Part shown: one piece after another, positions 25,256-34,890 of the stretch | Layout of the letters: each line of letters opens with the position of its first letter | Position numbering within the stretch: position 1 is the first letter of the stretch | Assembly (NCBI GenBank): GCA_963712435.1 | Contig: CAVQIB010000004.1 | Span: 1 to 64,000 of the forward strand | Length of the DNA: 64,000 nucleotides | From: Rhodoplanes sp963712435 | Lineage (GTDB): Bacteria > Pseudomonadota > Alphaproteobacteria > Rhizobiales > Xanthobacteraceae | Direction: 5' to 3' | Translations under genes and position numbers: made by a program | The notes under the pieces: model-generated | Told to the model about the DNA's origin: nothing | What the model saw: only the letters and a program-made list of their open reading frames with translations | Database searches by the model: none

Positions 25256-25313
25256 GACGGCCCTCTCTGTTCTGTGGTTAACGCCCGCGCGCAGCTAGCC
25301 GCGGCGCTTATCG

Positions 25314-26018
25314 TCACGCGGCCATGTCGAACAGCAGGATTTCCGCATCGGCGGACGTGCCGGCGATCGTGACGTCGCCGGCTGCGTCGATGGCGGCGCC
25401 GTCTCCGGGATAAAGCTGCGCGCCGTTGAGCATCGCCGTGCCGCGCGCGACCTGCAGCCAGCCGATGCGGCCGCTCCCGAACGTATGGCGTATGCCCTCG
25501 CTGTCGCCGATCAACGCCGCATAGAGATCGACGTCGCGGTGAATGGTGACCGAGCCCTCGCGCCCGTCGCGCGAAGCGACCAGCCGGAGTTTTCCGCGTT
25601 TCTGCTCGGCCGGATATGTCTTCTGCTCATAGCCGGGCGCGATTCCCGCGGCCTCCGGAATGATCCAGATCTGCAGGAAGCGCACCGGTTCGGTCTTCGA
25701 GGCGTTGAACTCGCTGTGCCGGATTCCCGTGCCGGCCGACATCCGCTGCACATCGCCCGGCTTGATCACCGAACCCGTGCCGAGGCTGTCCTTATGGGCA
25801 AGCGCGCCGTCGAGCACATAGGAGACGATCTCCATGTCGCCGTGCGGGTGGGCGGGAAAGCCGGCGCCCGGCGCCACGCGATCGTCATTGATCACGCGCA
25901 GCGGCCCGAAGCCCATGTGGTCGGGATCGTAATAGTGGCCGAACGAGAAGCTGTGACGGCTGTCGAGCCAACCGAAATCGGTCCGGCCGCGCTCTTCCGC
26001 CTTTCGGATCGTGAACAT
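25314..26018 (-). CDS. pirin-family bicupin protein
   Basis: 234 residues with the pirin N-terminal cupin: GWLDSRHSFSFGHYYDPDHM, GFGPLRVINDDRVAPGAGFP and HPHGDMEIVSYVLDGALAHK, in which His residues and a Glu bind the metal; GDVQRMSAGTGIRHSEFNAS continues the barrel. A degenerate second cupin ends the protein. This is the YhaK/YhhW type; some members oxidise quercetin in vitro, others are redox sensors. ATG 26018 (MFTIRKAEERG) is the family start. A LysR gene diverges 120 bases away, its probable regulator. Confidence 0.92.
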   Translation of the reverse strand: MFTIRKAEERGRTDFGWLDSRHSFSFGHYYDPDHMGFGPLRVINDDRVAPGAGFPAHPHGDMEIVSYVLDGALAHKDSLGTGSVIKPGDVQRMSAGTGIRHSEFNASKTEPVRFLQIWIIPEAAGIAPGYEQKTYPAEQKRGKLRLVASRDGREGSVTIHRDVDLYAALIGDSEGIRHTFGSGRIGWLQVARGTAMLNGAQLYPGDGAAIDAAGDVTIAGTSADAEILLFDMAA

Positions 26019-26061
26019 TGGCTTGTCTCTCCATTCGAACGCCGTGGCGGGCGCTCTGTTC

Positions 26062-26106
26062 GGATACAAGCTGGCGTCGGCGGAAACAGGATACAATATA
26101 GGATAC
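26062..26106. promoter_or_regulatory. three GGATAC direct repeats in pirin/LysR intergenic region
   Basis: GGATAC occurs at 26062-26067, 26089-26094 and 26101-26106, the last two exactly 12 bases apart, in the 120-base gap between divergent pirin and LysR genes. Repeats in phase near one helical turn suggest regulator binding. LysR control is the natural guess but is not shown. Confidence 0.4.
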
Positions 26107-26138
26107 CGTGAACACTCTGGTTCCTGTACGGCGACAAT

Positions 26139-27035
26139 ATGGATAAGCTCGACGCGATGCACGCCTTCACGAAGGTCGTCACCCTCGGCGGCTATGCCGC
26201 CGCGGCCCGGCGGCTCGGACGCACCCGGTCGGCGATCAGCAAGGCGGTGATGGAGCTCGAGCATCTGCTCGGCGTGCGCCTCCTCGATCGCACGACGCGC
26301 AAGGTCCGCCCGACCGAAGCGGGGCTCGCCTATTACGAGCGCTGCGCGGCCGTGCTGGCGGAAATCGAGGAAACCGAAATCCGCATCGCGGGTCTGCACG
26401 ACGCGCCGAAAGGCGTGCTGCGGATCAACGGCCCGATGTCGTTCGGCACGGCCTATCTCGCCGGTGCGGTCGCCGACTTCCTCGCCGGCTATCCCGATTT
26501 GCGGATCGAACTTCTGCTCAACGATCGCTTCATCGATCCGCTCGAAGAGGGCGTCGATGTCACCGTGCGCATCGGCGAACTCGCGGACTCCAGCCTCGTC
26601 GCGCGCCGCCTCGCCGCGACGCGCCGCGTGCTGGTCGCCGCGCCGGACTATCTGGCGCGCCATGGCGCGCCGCAACAACCCGAGGAGCTCGCGGCTCACC
26701 GTTGTCTCGTCTACGGACAGGTGGCGGCGCGCCAGCGCTGGCGGCTCTGGCGTGACGGCGAGGCGATCTCCGTGCAGGTCGCATCCGCCGTGTGCGCGAA
26801 CAATGGCGAGGTGCTGCGCGAGGCCGCCTGCAAAGGGCTCGGCATCGCGCTGCTGCCGACGGTGATCGCGGGCGAGGCGATCAAGTCAGGCAGGCTCGTC
26901 GTCGTGCTCGAGCCGTTCAGCCCGCCGCCCTTGCCCATTCATGCGCTGTATGCGCCGAACCGCTTCCTCGCGGCGAAGACGCGGCTGTTCATCGACTTCC
27001 TCGCCGCACGCTTTGCCGATGCGCCATGGGAATGA
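26139..27035 (+). CDS. LysR-family regulator divergent from pirin
   Basis: 298 residues. The winged helix reads MHAFTKVVTLGGYAAAARRL and RTRSAISKAVMELEHLLGVR, then LLDRTTRKVRPTEAGLAYYE. The effector domain includes GVLRINGPMSFGTAYLAGAV, LLLNDRFIDPLEEGVDVTVR, IGELADSSLVARRLAATRR and CKGLGIALLPTVIAGEAI, the CrgA/DmlR-like subgroup that often regulates the gene beside it. It is intact. In many proteobacteria such regulators pair divergently with pirin or quinone-response genes, so control of the pirin gene is likely; the effector is unknown. Confidence 0.92.
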   Translation: MDKLDAMHAFTKVVTLGGYAAAARRLGRTRSAISKAVMELEHLLGVRLLDRTTRKVRPTEAGLAYYERCAAVLAEIEETEIRIAGLHDAPKGVLRINGPMSFGTAYLAGAVADFLAGYPDLRIELLLNDRFIDPLEEGVDVTVRIGELADSSLVARRLAATRRVLVAAPDYLARHGAPQQPEELAAHRCLVYGQVAARQRWRLWRDGEAISVQVASAVCANNGEVLREAACKGLGIALLPTVIAGEAIKSGRLVVVLEPFSPPPLPIHALYAPNRFLAAKTRLFIDFLAARFADAPWE

Positions 27036-27294
27036 GATGGCTGCGCCGCTGATCGGGACCGGACCCGCGTGAGGCGTCTTGCTGCGGTGCGAAGGCGTCG
27101 ACGCGAGCGCGCGGGCGACATGTTTCCCCCAACCGCATATGCAAACGAATTGACGGCGCGGCAAAAGCGCCGTCACCTTGTTGCGGCGGCGGGCCGCCCC
27201 ATATCGCTGAAAACGCCGCATGCGGCATTGTTTCGCGAAGAGCGACGGCCCGCCATTAGCGCCGAAGTGCCGCCCCTGTGCAGGAATTGCTGCG

Positions 27295-30200
27295 ATGCCG
27301 CTCAGGCCCGTCACCCTCGCCGACAAATACGACCTCGGGAAGTCGCCGGTCTTCGTCACCGGATATCAAGCGATCATCCGCCTCTGCCTGATGCAGAAGG
27401 AGCGCGACCGGCGCGCGGGCCTCAACACCGCGGGCTACGTGACCGGCTATCGCGGTTCGCCGCTCGGCGGGCTCGACCAGCAGTTTCAGCGCGCCGAGAC
27501 GTTGTTGCAGGCGAACGACATCCTTTTTCACGGCGGCCTCAACGAGGACCTCGCCGCGACCGCGCTGTGGGGTTCGCAGCAGGCCGAACTGCGCGGCGAA
27601 GGCAAGTACGACGGCGTGTTCGGGATCTGGTACGGCAAGGGCCCCGGCGTCGACCGCTCGGGCGACGTGTTCCGCCACGCCAATTCCGCCGGGACCTCCA
27701 AGCATGGCGGCGTGCTCGCGCTGATGGGGGACGACCACACCGCCGAGTCCTCCACCACCGCGCACCAGTCCGAGTTCAACTTCGTCAATGTCGTGATCCC
27801 GGTGCTCAATCCCGCGGGCGTGCAGGAGATCATCGACTACGGCCTGTATGGCTGGGCGATGTCGCGCTACACCGGCGCGTGGGTCGGCCTCAAATGCATG
27901 CACGACACGGTCGAATCGACTGGGGTCGTCGACGGCAATCTCGACCGCGTGAACATCGTCATTCCCGGCGATGATCTCTTCCAGATGCCGCCGGGCGGTC
28001 TCAACATCCGGCTCGGCGACACCGTGCTCGGCATGGAAGCGCGCCTGCAGGACTACAAGCGCGACGCCATGCTCGCTTTCGTGCGCGCGAACAAGCTCAA
28101 CCGCGTCGTCATGTCCGGCGGCCGCAAGCCGCGCATCGGCATCGTCACGGTCGGCAAGAGCTATCTCGACGTGCGCCAGGCGCTTGACGAACTCGGGCTC
28201 GACGAGGTGCGCTGCAACGATTTCGGCGTGCGGCTCTACAAGGTCGGCTGCCCCTATCCGATCGGCCGCGCCGACATGCTGGAGGCGGCGAAGGGCGTCG
28301 ATCTCCTCATCGTCGTCGAGGAAAAACGCTCGCTGGTCGAGGTGCAGGTGCGCGAGGAGCTGTACGGCACGGCGCACCAGCCGGTCTGCATCGGCAAGAA
28401 AGACGAGCAGGGCGACTGGCTTTTCCCGGTGAAGGGCGCGCTCGACGCCAACGACATCGCCGTCTGCATCGGCGAGCGCCTGCTCCGCTTCACGCCGAAC
28501 GAGGAGCTGGCCGCGCGGGTCGCGCGCCTGAAAGAGGCGCAGCGCGTTCTCGCCGAAACGCAGGATGTCGCGGTGCGCACGCCTTATTTCTGCTCCGGCT
28601 GCCCGCACAACTCCTCGACCGTCGTGCCGGAAGGCAGCCGCGCCTATGCCGGCATCGGCTGCCATTACATGGTTCAGTGGATGGACCGGTCGACCTCGGG
28701 CTTCACCCAGATGGGCGGCGAGGGGGCGAACTGGATCGGCGAGGCGCCCTTCTCGAAACGCCCGCATATCTTCCAGAACATCGGCGACGGCACCTATAAC
28801 CACTCCGGTTCGCTTGCGATCCGCGCCGCGCTCGGCGCGGGCGTCAACGTGACCTACAAGATCTTGTTCAACGACGCCGTCGCGATGACCGGCGGCCAGA
28901 AGAACGACGGCGCCCTCACCGTGCCGCAGATCGCGCAGCAGGTGGCTGCGGAAGGGATCAAGCGCATCGCCGTCGTCACCGACGAGCCGCAGAAATATCC
29001 GCGCGGGACGCCGTGGCCGACCGGCGTGACCGTGCATCACCGCGACAAGCTCGATGACGTGCAGCGCGAACTCGCCGGCGTGCCGGGCTGCAGCGTGCTG
29101 ATCTACGACCAGACCTGCGCGGCGGAAAAGCGGCGTCGCCGCAAGCGCGGCCTGTTTCCCGATCCGGACAAGCGCATCATCATCAACGAACTCGTGTGCG
29201 AAGGCTGCGGCGACTGCGGGGTGCAGTCGAACTGCGTCTCGATCCAGCCGCGCGACACCGAATTCGGGCGCAAGCGCGCGATCGACCAGTCGAGCTGCAA
29301 CAAGGATTTCTCCTGCGTGAAAGGGTTCTGCCCGTCCTTCGTCTCGGTGGTGGGCGCAAAACTCAAGCAGGGCAGGGGGCGTCGCCGAGACCAGCGACTT
29401 CCCGCGGCTGCCCGATCCAAAACTGCCCGCGATCGACCAGACCTACGGCATCATCGTCACCGGCATCGGCGGCACCGGCATCGTCACCATCGGCGCGATC
29501 ATCGGCATGGCCGCGCATCTCGACGGCAAGGGCGTCGGCGTCATCGACATGGCGGGGCTCGCGCAGAAGGGCGGCTCGGTGCACAGCCATATCCGCATCG
29601 CCGAGCGGCCGGAGGATATCCATGCGATCCGCGTTACCGCGCGCGGCGCCGACCTGGTGCTCGCCGGCGATATCGTGATCGCAGGCGGCAAGAGGGTGCT
29701 GGCGGCGGTGAAGCCGGGCGCGACGCAGATGGTCGTGAACCTCGCCGAGATCTTGCCGGGCGAGTTCACCCGCGACGCCAACTTCTCGCTTCCGAGCGAG
29801 CGCTTAAAGCGCACGATCGCCGCCGCCGCGGGCCCCGAGCGCGCGCATTTCGTCGACGCGTCCCGCATCGCGACCGCGCTGCTCGGCCAGTCGATCGGCG
29901 CGAATTTCTTCCTGCTCGGCTACGCCTATCAGCTCGGCGCGGTGCCGCTCTCGGCGGCGGCGATCGAGACGGCGATCGCGCTCAACGGCGAAGCCGTCGC
30001 GATGAACCACGCGGCGTTCCGCTGGGGTCGCCGCGCCGCGATCGATCTCGCCGCCGTCGAGGCCGCGATCCGGCCGGCGCCGGAAGCGGAGGACAGCGCG
30101 CGGCGTCTCTCGCAGTCGTTCGAGGAAATGCTGGCGCGCCGTATCGAGGTCCTCACCGCCTATCAGAACCGCGCCTACGCTGACCGCTACCGCGCTCTCG

Positions 30201-30781
30201 TCGAGCGGACCAAAGCCGCGGAGGCGGAGAAGGCGCCCGGCCGCAGCGGTCTTACCGAGGCGGTCGCGAACTACCTGTTCAAGCTGATGGCCTACAAGGA
30301 CGAGTACGAGGTGGCGCGGCTCTATTCGGACGGCTCGTTCCTGCGCCAGGTGCGCAACGAGGTCGAGGGCGAGACGCTGCAGCTGCACGTCCACCTCGCC
30401 CCGCCGCTGATCGCGCGCAAGGACAAGAACGGCGTCCTGAAAAAGATGACGTTCGGCCCGTGGATCTTTCCGGTGTTCGGGGTGCTCGCGAAACTCAAAT
30501 TCCTGCGCGGGACGCCGCTCGACATTTTTGGCTACACCGAGGAGCGGCGGACCGAGCGGGCGCTCATTCGCGACTATGGGGCGATGCTCGACGAGGTGCT
30601 GGAAAAGCTCACGCCCGAGAACCACGCGGTCGCGGTCGGGCTTGCGGCGATCCCGGAGAAAATCCGCGGGTTCGGCCACGTGAAAATGCGCCATCTCGCC
30701 GCCGCGAAGGCCGACGAGGCGGCGCTGTTCGCCCGGTTCCGCGCGGCGGAGCCGGGCGTATTCCTGAGAGCCGCGGAGTGA
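27295..30781 (+). CDS. indolepyruvate ferredoxin oxidoreductase, fused alpha/beta (one frameshift)
   Basis: A fused iorA-iorB type enzyme that oxidatively decarboxylates aryl-pyruvates to aryl-acyl-CoA. The N-terminal TPP half has YVTGYRGSPLGGLDQQF, YGKGPGVDRSGDVFRHAN, GDDHTAESSTTAHQSEFN, IGDGTYNHSGSLAIRAAL and FNDAVAMTGGQKNDGALTV. A ferredoxin-like block CEGCGDCGVQSNC, with further cysteines, binds Fe-S. The C-terminal gamma-type half begins GIIVTGIGGTGIVTIGAIIG and ends in the DUF6537-like region. The halves are in frames 1 and 2; the shift falls in a G5 run at 29375-29379. One surplus base explains it and the corrected 1161 residues are family length. Start ATG 27295. No partner ferredoxin gene is adjacent. 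Confidence 0.93.
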
Positions 30782-31067
30782 TTGGCGCGATAAGACAATA
30801 TTCCTGGCGGCGCGCCTGAAAAGGAGCGTGCGCGGGCTGAAGAGGAGCGCGTGCAGGCTGGACGCGTGGGGCGCCTCCTTCAAAGATCGCGCCCCAAGCC
30901 AAGTCCCGCCAGCCGCCCTCATAGCGTGCTACGCCGCGTCCTGAGGCGCGCAGGGAGCCGGGCCGACCGATGCTTGGCACGCCGCCTGCAAGCAGAGCGC
31001 ACAACGGTATGGCTGCGACGCTTCGCACCTGCTATCGGCTCCTGGCCACGCTAGACTTCGAGTTCAG

Positions 31068-32256
31068 ATGAACGACAACGCCTATTCGCCCACGGCCCCC
31101 GGCGGCGACGCCGATCTCGAAGCGCCGCCGCGCAGGCTCGCCGCTCCGCCGCCCGGCGCGACGGCGCCATCGGGTGTGCGCGCTGCGGACGATGCTTCCG
31201 ACGCCCACGCTGCCGGGTCGCACAGGCCGGCCGATCATCCGGCCGTCGCGAGCGGACATATTGGCGTGCTGATCGTCAATCTCGGCACCCCGGAGGCTAC
31301 CGATCCGCAGTCGGTGCAGGCGCTATCTCAAGGAGTTCCTCAGCGATCGGCGGGTGATCGAAGAAAACGGCCTCGTCTGGCAACTCATCCTCAACGGAAT
31401 CATTCTGCGGTTCCGCCCGCGGCGCAAAGGGCGCGACTACGAGAAGATATGGAACCGCGAGAGGGACGAATTGCCGCTCAAGACGACCACCCGCGCGCAA
31501 TGCGAGAAGCTCGCGGCGCGGCTTGCGCCGATCGGCGGAGCGATCATCTCCGATTGGGCGATGCGCTACGGCCATCCCTCGATCGACAGCCGGATCCGCG
31601 CCCTGTTCGCGCGTGGCTGCGAACGCATCCTGCTCGTCCCGCTCTATCCGCAATATGCCGCCGCGACCACGGCGACGGTCTGCGATGAAACGTTCCGCAC
31701 CTTGCTGCAGATGCGCTGGCAGCCCACGCTGCGGGTGGCGGCGCCCTATTACGCCGACCCGATCTATATCGAGTCGCTCGCGCGCTCATTCGAAACGGCG
31801 TGCAAGGAGCTATCGTTCGCGCCCGACGTGATCCTCGCCTCTTTCCACGGGATTCCGAAAGACTATTTCATCAAGGGCGATCCCTATTACTGCCATTGCG
31901 CCAAGACCTATCGGCTGCTGCGCGAGCGCCTGAAGCTCGACGAGTCGAAATTCCTGATGACCTTCCAATCGCGCTTCGGCAGCGCCGAATGGCTGCAGCC
32001 ATACACCGATGCGACGGTCAGGCGGCTCGCCGAGGCCGGAGTGAAGAACCTCGCGGTGATCACGCCCGGCTTCGCCGCGGACTGTCTGGAGACGCTCGAG
32101 GAGATCGCGGTCGAGAACGCAGAAATCTTCCATCAGCACGGCGGGGAGAATTTCGCCGCCATGCCCTGTCTCAACGACAGCGAGCTCGGCATGGATGTGA
32201 TCGAGACCGTGGTGCGGCGCGAGCTGATGGGCTGGATCCGCGATCCGGACCGGTAG
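31068..32256 (+). CDS. hemH: ferrochelatase (one frameshift)
   Basis: Inserts Fe2+ into protoporphyrin IX, the last step of protoheme synthesis. The frame opened at 31068 gives GHIGVLIVNLGTPEATDPQS. A surplus C at about 31317 breaks it; with the base removed it continues RRYLKEFLSDRRVIEENGL, VPLYPQYAAATTATVCDE, VILASFHGIPKDYFIKGDPY with the invariant His, YCHCAKT, LMTFQSRFGSAEWLQPYT and VITPGFAADCLETLEEI. Corrected length is 395 residues. About 60 Pro/Ala-rich residues precede the conserved domain, longer than usual, so the true start may lie further in (for example a GTG near 31173). A lone essential heme gene with one extra base is best read as a sequencing error. Confidence 0.92.
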
Positions 32257-32347
32257 ACTTTAGGACGATCGCCCGAACCGAACCCGGAGCTTGTCTTTCC
32301 GCGGCGGCTGACCACACTCTCGCTTGATCGACCCTGCGGAGGCGCTC

Positions 32348-33358
32348 ATGGCAATCGGCGGTCTCGACATTTTCATCATCGTCCTCGTCCTGCTCGCCGT
32401 CATCGTCATCTTTCTCGGCGTGAAGACGGTGCCGCAGGGATACAATTGGACCGTGGAGCGCTTCGGCCGCTACACCAAGATGCTGCGGCCCGGGCTCAAT
32501 TTCATCGTGCCGTTCGTCGATCGGGTCGGCCGCAAGATCAACGTGATGGAGCAGGTCATCGACGTGCCGCAGCAGGAGGTCATCACCAAGGACAACGCGA
32601 CGATCACGGTCGACGGCGTGGCGTTCTTCCAGGTGTTCGACGCCGCCAAGGCGAGCTACGAGGTGGCCAATCTCGACCAGGCCATCATCAAGCTCACGAT
32701 GACGAATATCCGCTCGGTCATGGGCGCGATGGATCTCGACCAGAACCTGTCGCATCGCGACGAGATCAACGAGCGGCTTCTGCGCGTGGTCGACGCGGCG
32801 GTCTCTCCCTGGGGCGTCAAGGTCAATCGTATCGAGATCAAGGACATCGTTCCGCCCGCCGACCTCATCCAGTCGATGGGCCGGCAGATGAAGGCCGAGC
32901 GCGAGAAGCGCGCCGAGATTCTGACCGCCGAAGGCCAGCGCCAGTCGGCGATTCTCAAGGCCGAGGGGCAGAAGCAGGCGCAAATTCTCGAGGCCGAAGG
33001 CCGCCGCGAGGCCGCGTTCCGCGACGCGGAGGCGCGTGAGCGCCTGGCCGAAGCGGAAGCGAAGGCGACCGCGATGGTGAGCGAGGCGGTGGCGCGCGGC
33101 GATATCGCGGCGCTCAACTATTTCATCGCCGAGAAATACCTGAAGGCCTTCGGCGAACTTGCCCAATCGCCCAACCAGAAGATGCTGATCCTGCCGATCG
33201 AAGCGACGAGCGTGCTCTCGTCGCTCGCCGGGATCGCCGAAATCGCCAAGGCGACCTTTGGCGACGGGGACGATGGCGGGACGTCACAAGCGCGGCGGAA
33301 CGCACGCCGCCCGAGTGCGGCGCCGACCGGGCCGGCGATCGCCCCGCCTGCGAGTTGA
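32348..33358 (+). CDS. SPFH/Band 7 membrane protein (QmcA-like)
   Basis: 336 residues: an N-terminal transmembrane helix (DIFIIVLVLLAVIVIFLGV), then an SPFH domain (VPQGYNWTVERFGRYTKML, PGLNFIVPFVDRVGRKINVM, VPQQEVITKDNATITVDG) and a long Ala/Glu/Arg coiled coil (residues about 190-255) that drives oligomerisation. It forms ring-like membrane microdomain scaffolds and pairs with FtsH or NfeD-type proteins. ATG 32348 has GGAGG five bases upstream, so the earlier in-frame start 32324 is not used. An NfeD gene begins ten bases after its stop, the standard two-gene arrangement. Confidence 0.93.
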   Translation: MAIGGLDIFIIVLVLLAVIVIFLGVKTVPQGYNWTVERFGRYTKMLRPGLNFIVPFVDRVGRKINVMEQVIDVPQQEVITKDNATITVDGVAFFQVFDAAKASYEVANLDQAIIKLTMTNIRSVMGAMDLDQNLSHRDEINERLLRVVDAAVSPWGVKVNRIEIKDIVPPADLIQSMGRQMKAEREKRAEILTAEGQRQSAILKAEGQKQAQILEAEGRREAAFRDAEARERLAEAEAKATAMVSEAVARGDIAALNYFIAEKYLKAFGELAQSPNQKMLILPIEATSVLSSLAGIAEIAKATFGDGDDGGTSQARRNARRPSAAPTGPAIAPPAS

Positions 33359-33368
33359 AGCGGCCGCC

Positions 33369-33815
33369 ATGTCGCTCATCGACTCGCTCGACGTATGGAA
33401 CTGGTTCATTGCAGCAGGCGTCCTGCTGATCCTGGAAGTGCTGCTGCCCGGAACCTTCATGTTGTGGCTCGGGGTTGCGGCGGTTCTGGTCGGCCTCATC
33501 TCCTTGCTCGTCGATTGGTCTTGGCAGCTTCAATGGGTCGCGTTCGCCGCCTTCGCGCTCGCATTGGTTCCGTTGTGGCGGCGGCTCGCCAAACAAGTCG
33601 GCGGGCCAACCGATCAGCCCTTTCTCAACCGTCGCGCCGACGCGCTGGTCGGCCGCATGTTCACGCTGGCGAAGCCGATCGTCGGCGGCGTCGGCGCCAT
33701 CGCCGTCGACGATACGGTGTGGCGCGTGCGCGGGGACGACAGTCCCGCCGGCAGTCGGGTGAAGGTGACCCGCGTCGATGGTGCGACGGTCTATGTCGAA
33801 CGCGTCACGGGTTAG
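33369..33815 (+). CDS. NfeD-family membrane protein (short form)
   Basis: 148 residues. Three closely spaced helices (WFIAAGVLLILEVLLPGTF, MLWLGVAAVLVGLISLLVDW, LQWVAFAAFALALVPLWRRL) precede a C-terminal OB-fold domain (VGRMFTLAKPIVGGVGAIAV, DDTVWRVRGDDSPAGSRVKV). This is the short NfeD1b/YbbK-partner type, lacking the ClpP-like protease domain. It assists the SPFH protein encoded just upstream; the two are probably one transcript. Start ATG 33369. Confidence 0.9.
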   Translation: MSLIDSLDVWNWFIAAGVLLILEVLLPGTFMLWLGVAAVLVGLISLLVDWSWQLQWVAFAAFALALVPLWRRLAKQVGGPTDQPFLNRRADALVGRMFTLAKPIVGGVGAIAVDDTVWRVRGDDSPAGSRVKVTRVDGATVYVERVTG

Positions 33816-33960
33816 GGGAGAACGCTCGCAATTAGCGCCCGGCGATCGGGCTTTGCCGATGGCGGGCGGCCTGCCGGAACAACGACGCCTTAATAACTAT
33901 ATGCAGAGTAAACAGCAAGTTTCATATCCAACAAATCGTTGTTATCTCATGTCGATGCCG

Positions 33961-33975
33961 GGTTTGTAGCAAACC
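33961..33975. promoter_or_regulatory. GGTTTG-TAG-CAAACC dyad upstream of LuxR-type gene
   Basis: A perfect 6-bp inverted repeat around three bases, about 98 bases upstream of the PAS-LuxR gene, in an unusually AT-rich stretch (about 33890-34090). It is a candidate operator or autoregulatory site. There is no direct evidence for the binding protein. Confidence 0.4.
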
Positions 33976-34072
33976 TTATACTTTGTCGGGCTTCAAGCTT
34001 GGTGAAAATAGCGGTTGAATTCAGCGCGATTATCCAATAGACTTGGTAGGATTGCATTCATCAGTAGTCTTT

Positions 34073-34858
34073 ATGGGTATGCTTTTGATGATGACAGCTT
34101 CCGGCCCGCCGCTTGATCTGAATATCGAAGAGATCGATGTGCTGTTCGCGGATCGCACCGTAAACGGCGTGGTCGTGGACCGCTCCGGCAGGATTGTCTT
34201 TGTGAGTCAGGGGTGGAAAGCGTTTGCGAAAGACTCCGGACTTGCGCTTCCCGATTTCGGACTTGGGCAGAATTACCTTCATCACTGCGCCTATGCCGAG
34301 CAGGAATCGGCGCGAATTGTCGATGGCATCGCGCAGTTGCTCAAGGGCGAGGTCGATTTTCTGTCCTTTGTCTATCCGTGCCACTCGCCCACCGAGCGGC
34401 GCTGGTTTTTGCTTCTCGGCTTTCCGCATGTGAAGGGCGACCTGGTCGCTCTCCTTCACATCGACATTACCGGCTTCATGCCGGCGGAGGAAAACCGCGA
34501 CCCGGTGATCCTCACCGATCGGTTCGGCGGGCTGTTCAACGCGCTCCTCCAAGGGCGCAAGGCGACGGCCGATGCCGAGGCAAAGCCGCAGCGCTTGACG
34601 GACGAAACGGAGAGCTCCGCCTTGAGCCCGATGGTGAGGGGCGGTGCATCGGGGCCCATGCTGAGCAAGCGGCAGCGCGAGGTGCTGGATCTCATGGCCA
34701 AGGGCTTGAGCAATGTCCAGATCGCCCGCGAGCTCGCCATCTCGCCGAATACCGTGAAGATCCACGTCTCCGGGATTCTGGCGCGCCTCGGCCTGCCCAG
34801 TCGCACCCAGGCGATCCACTGGATATTGACGCGCAGCGCGCAGGAGCCTCCTCGCTAG
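34073..34858 (+). CDS. PAS-like domain/LuxR-type HTH regulator
   Basis: 261 residues. The N-terminal PAS-like domain (VVVDRSGRIVFVSQGWKAFA, GLGQNYLHHCAYAEQESARI, DFLSFVYPCHSPTERRWFLL, DLVALLHIDITGF) is linked by about 60 residues to a LuxR/GerE helix-turn-helix: LSKRQREVLDLMAKGLSNVQ, ARELAISPNTVKIHVSGILA. There is no receiver domain, so the signal is sensed directly by the PAS domain or through a partner. The frame opens at TTG 34043; ATG 34073 is preferred but the ribosome site is weak, and ATG 34079 or 34091 is possible. The leader is AT-rich. Targets unknown. Confidence 0.8.
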   Translation: MGMLLMMTASGPPLDLNIEEIDVLFADRTVNGVVVDRSGRIVFVSQGWKAFAKDSGLALPDFGLGQNYLHHCAYAEQESARIVDGIAQLLKGEVDFLSFVYPCHSPTERRWFLLLGFPHVKGDLVALLHIDITGFMPAEENRDPVILTDRFGGLFNALLQGRKATADAEAKPQRLTDETESSALSPMVRGGASGPMLSKRQREVLDLMAKGLSNVQIARELAISPNTVKIHVSGILARLGLPSRTQAIHWILTRSAQEPPR

Positions 34859-34890
34859 TCCGGCTCCTGACCTCAGGGGAGAACGGCGCC

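Noticed and set aside
27256..29040. 594-codon minus-strand frame
   Set aside because: Antisense to the indolepyruvate oxidoreductase; no family resemblance.
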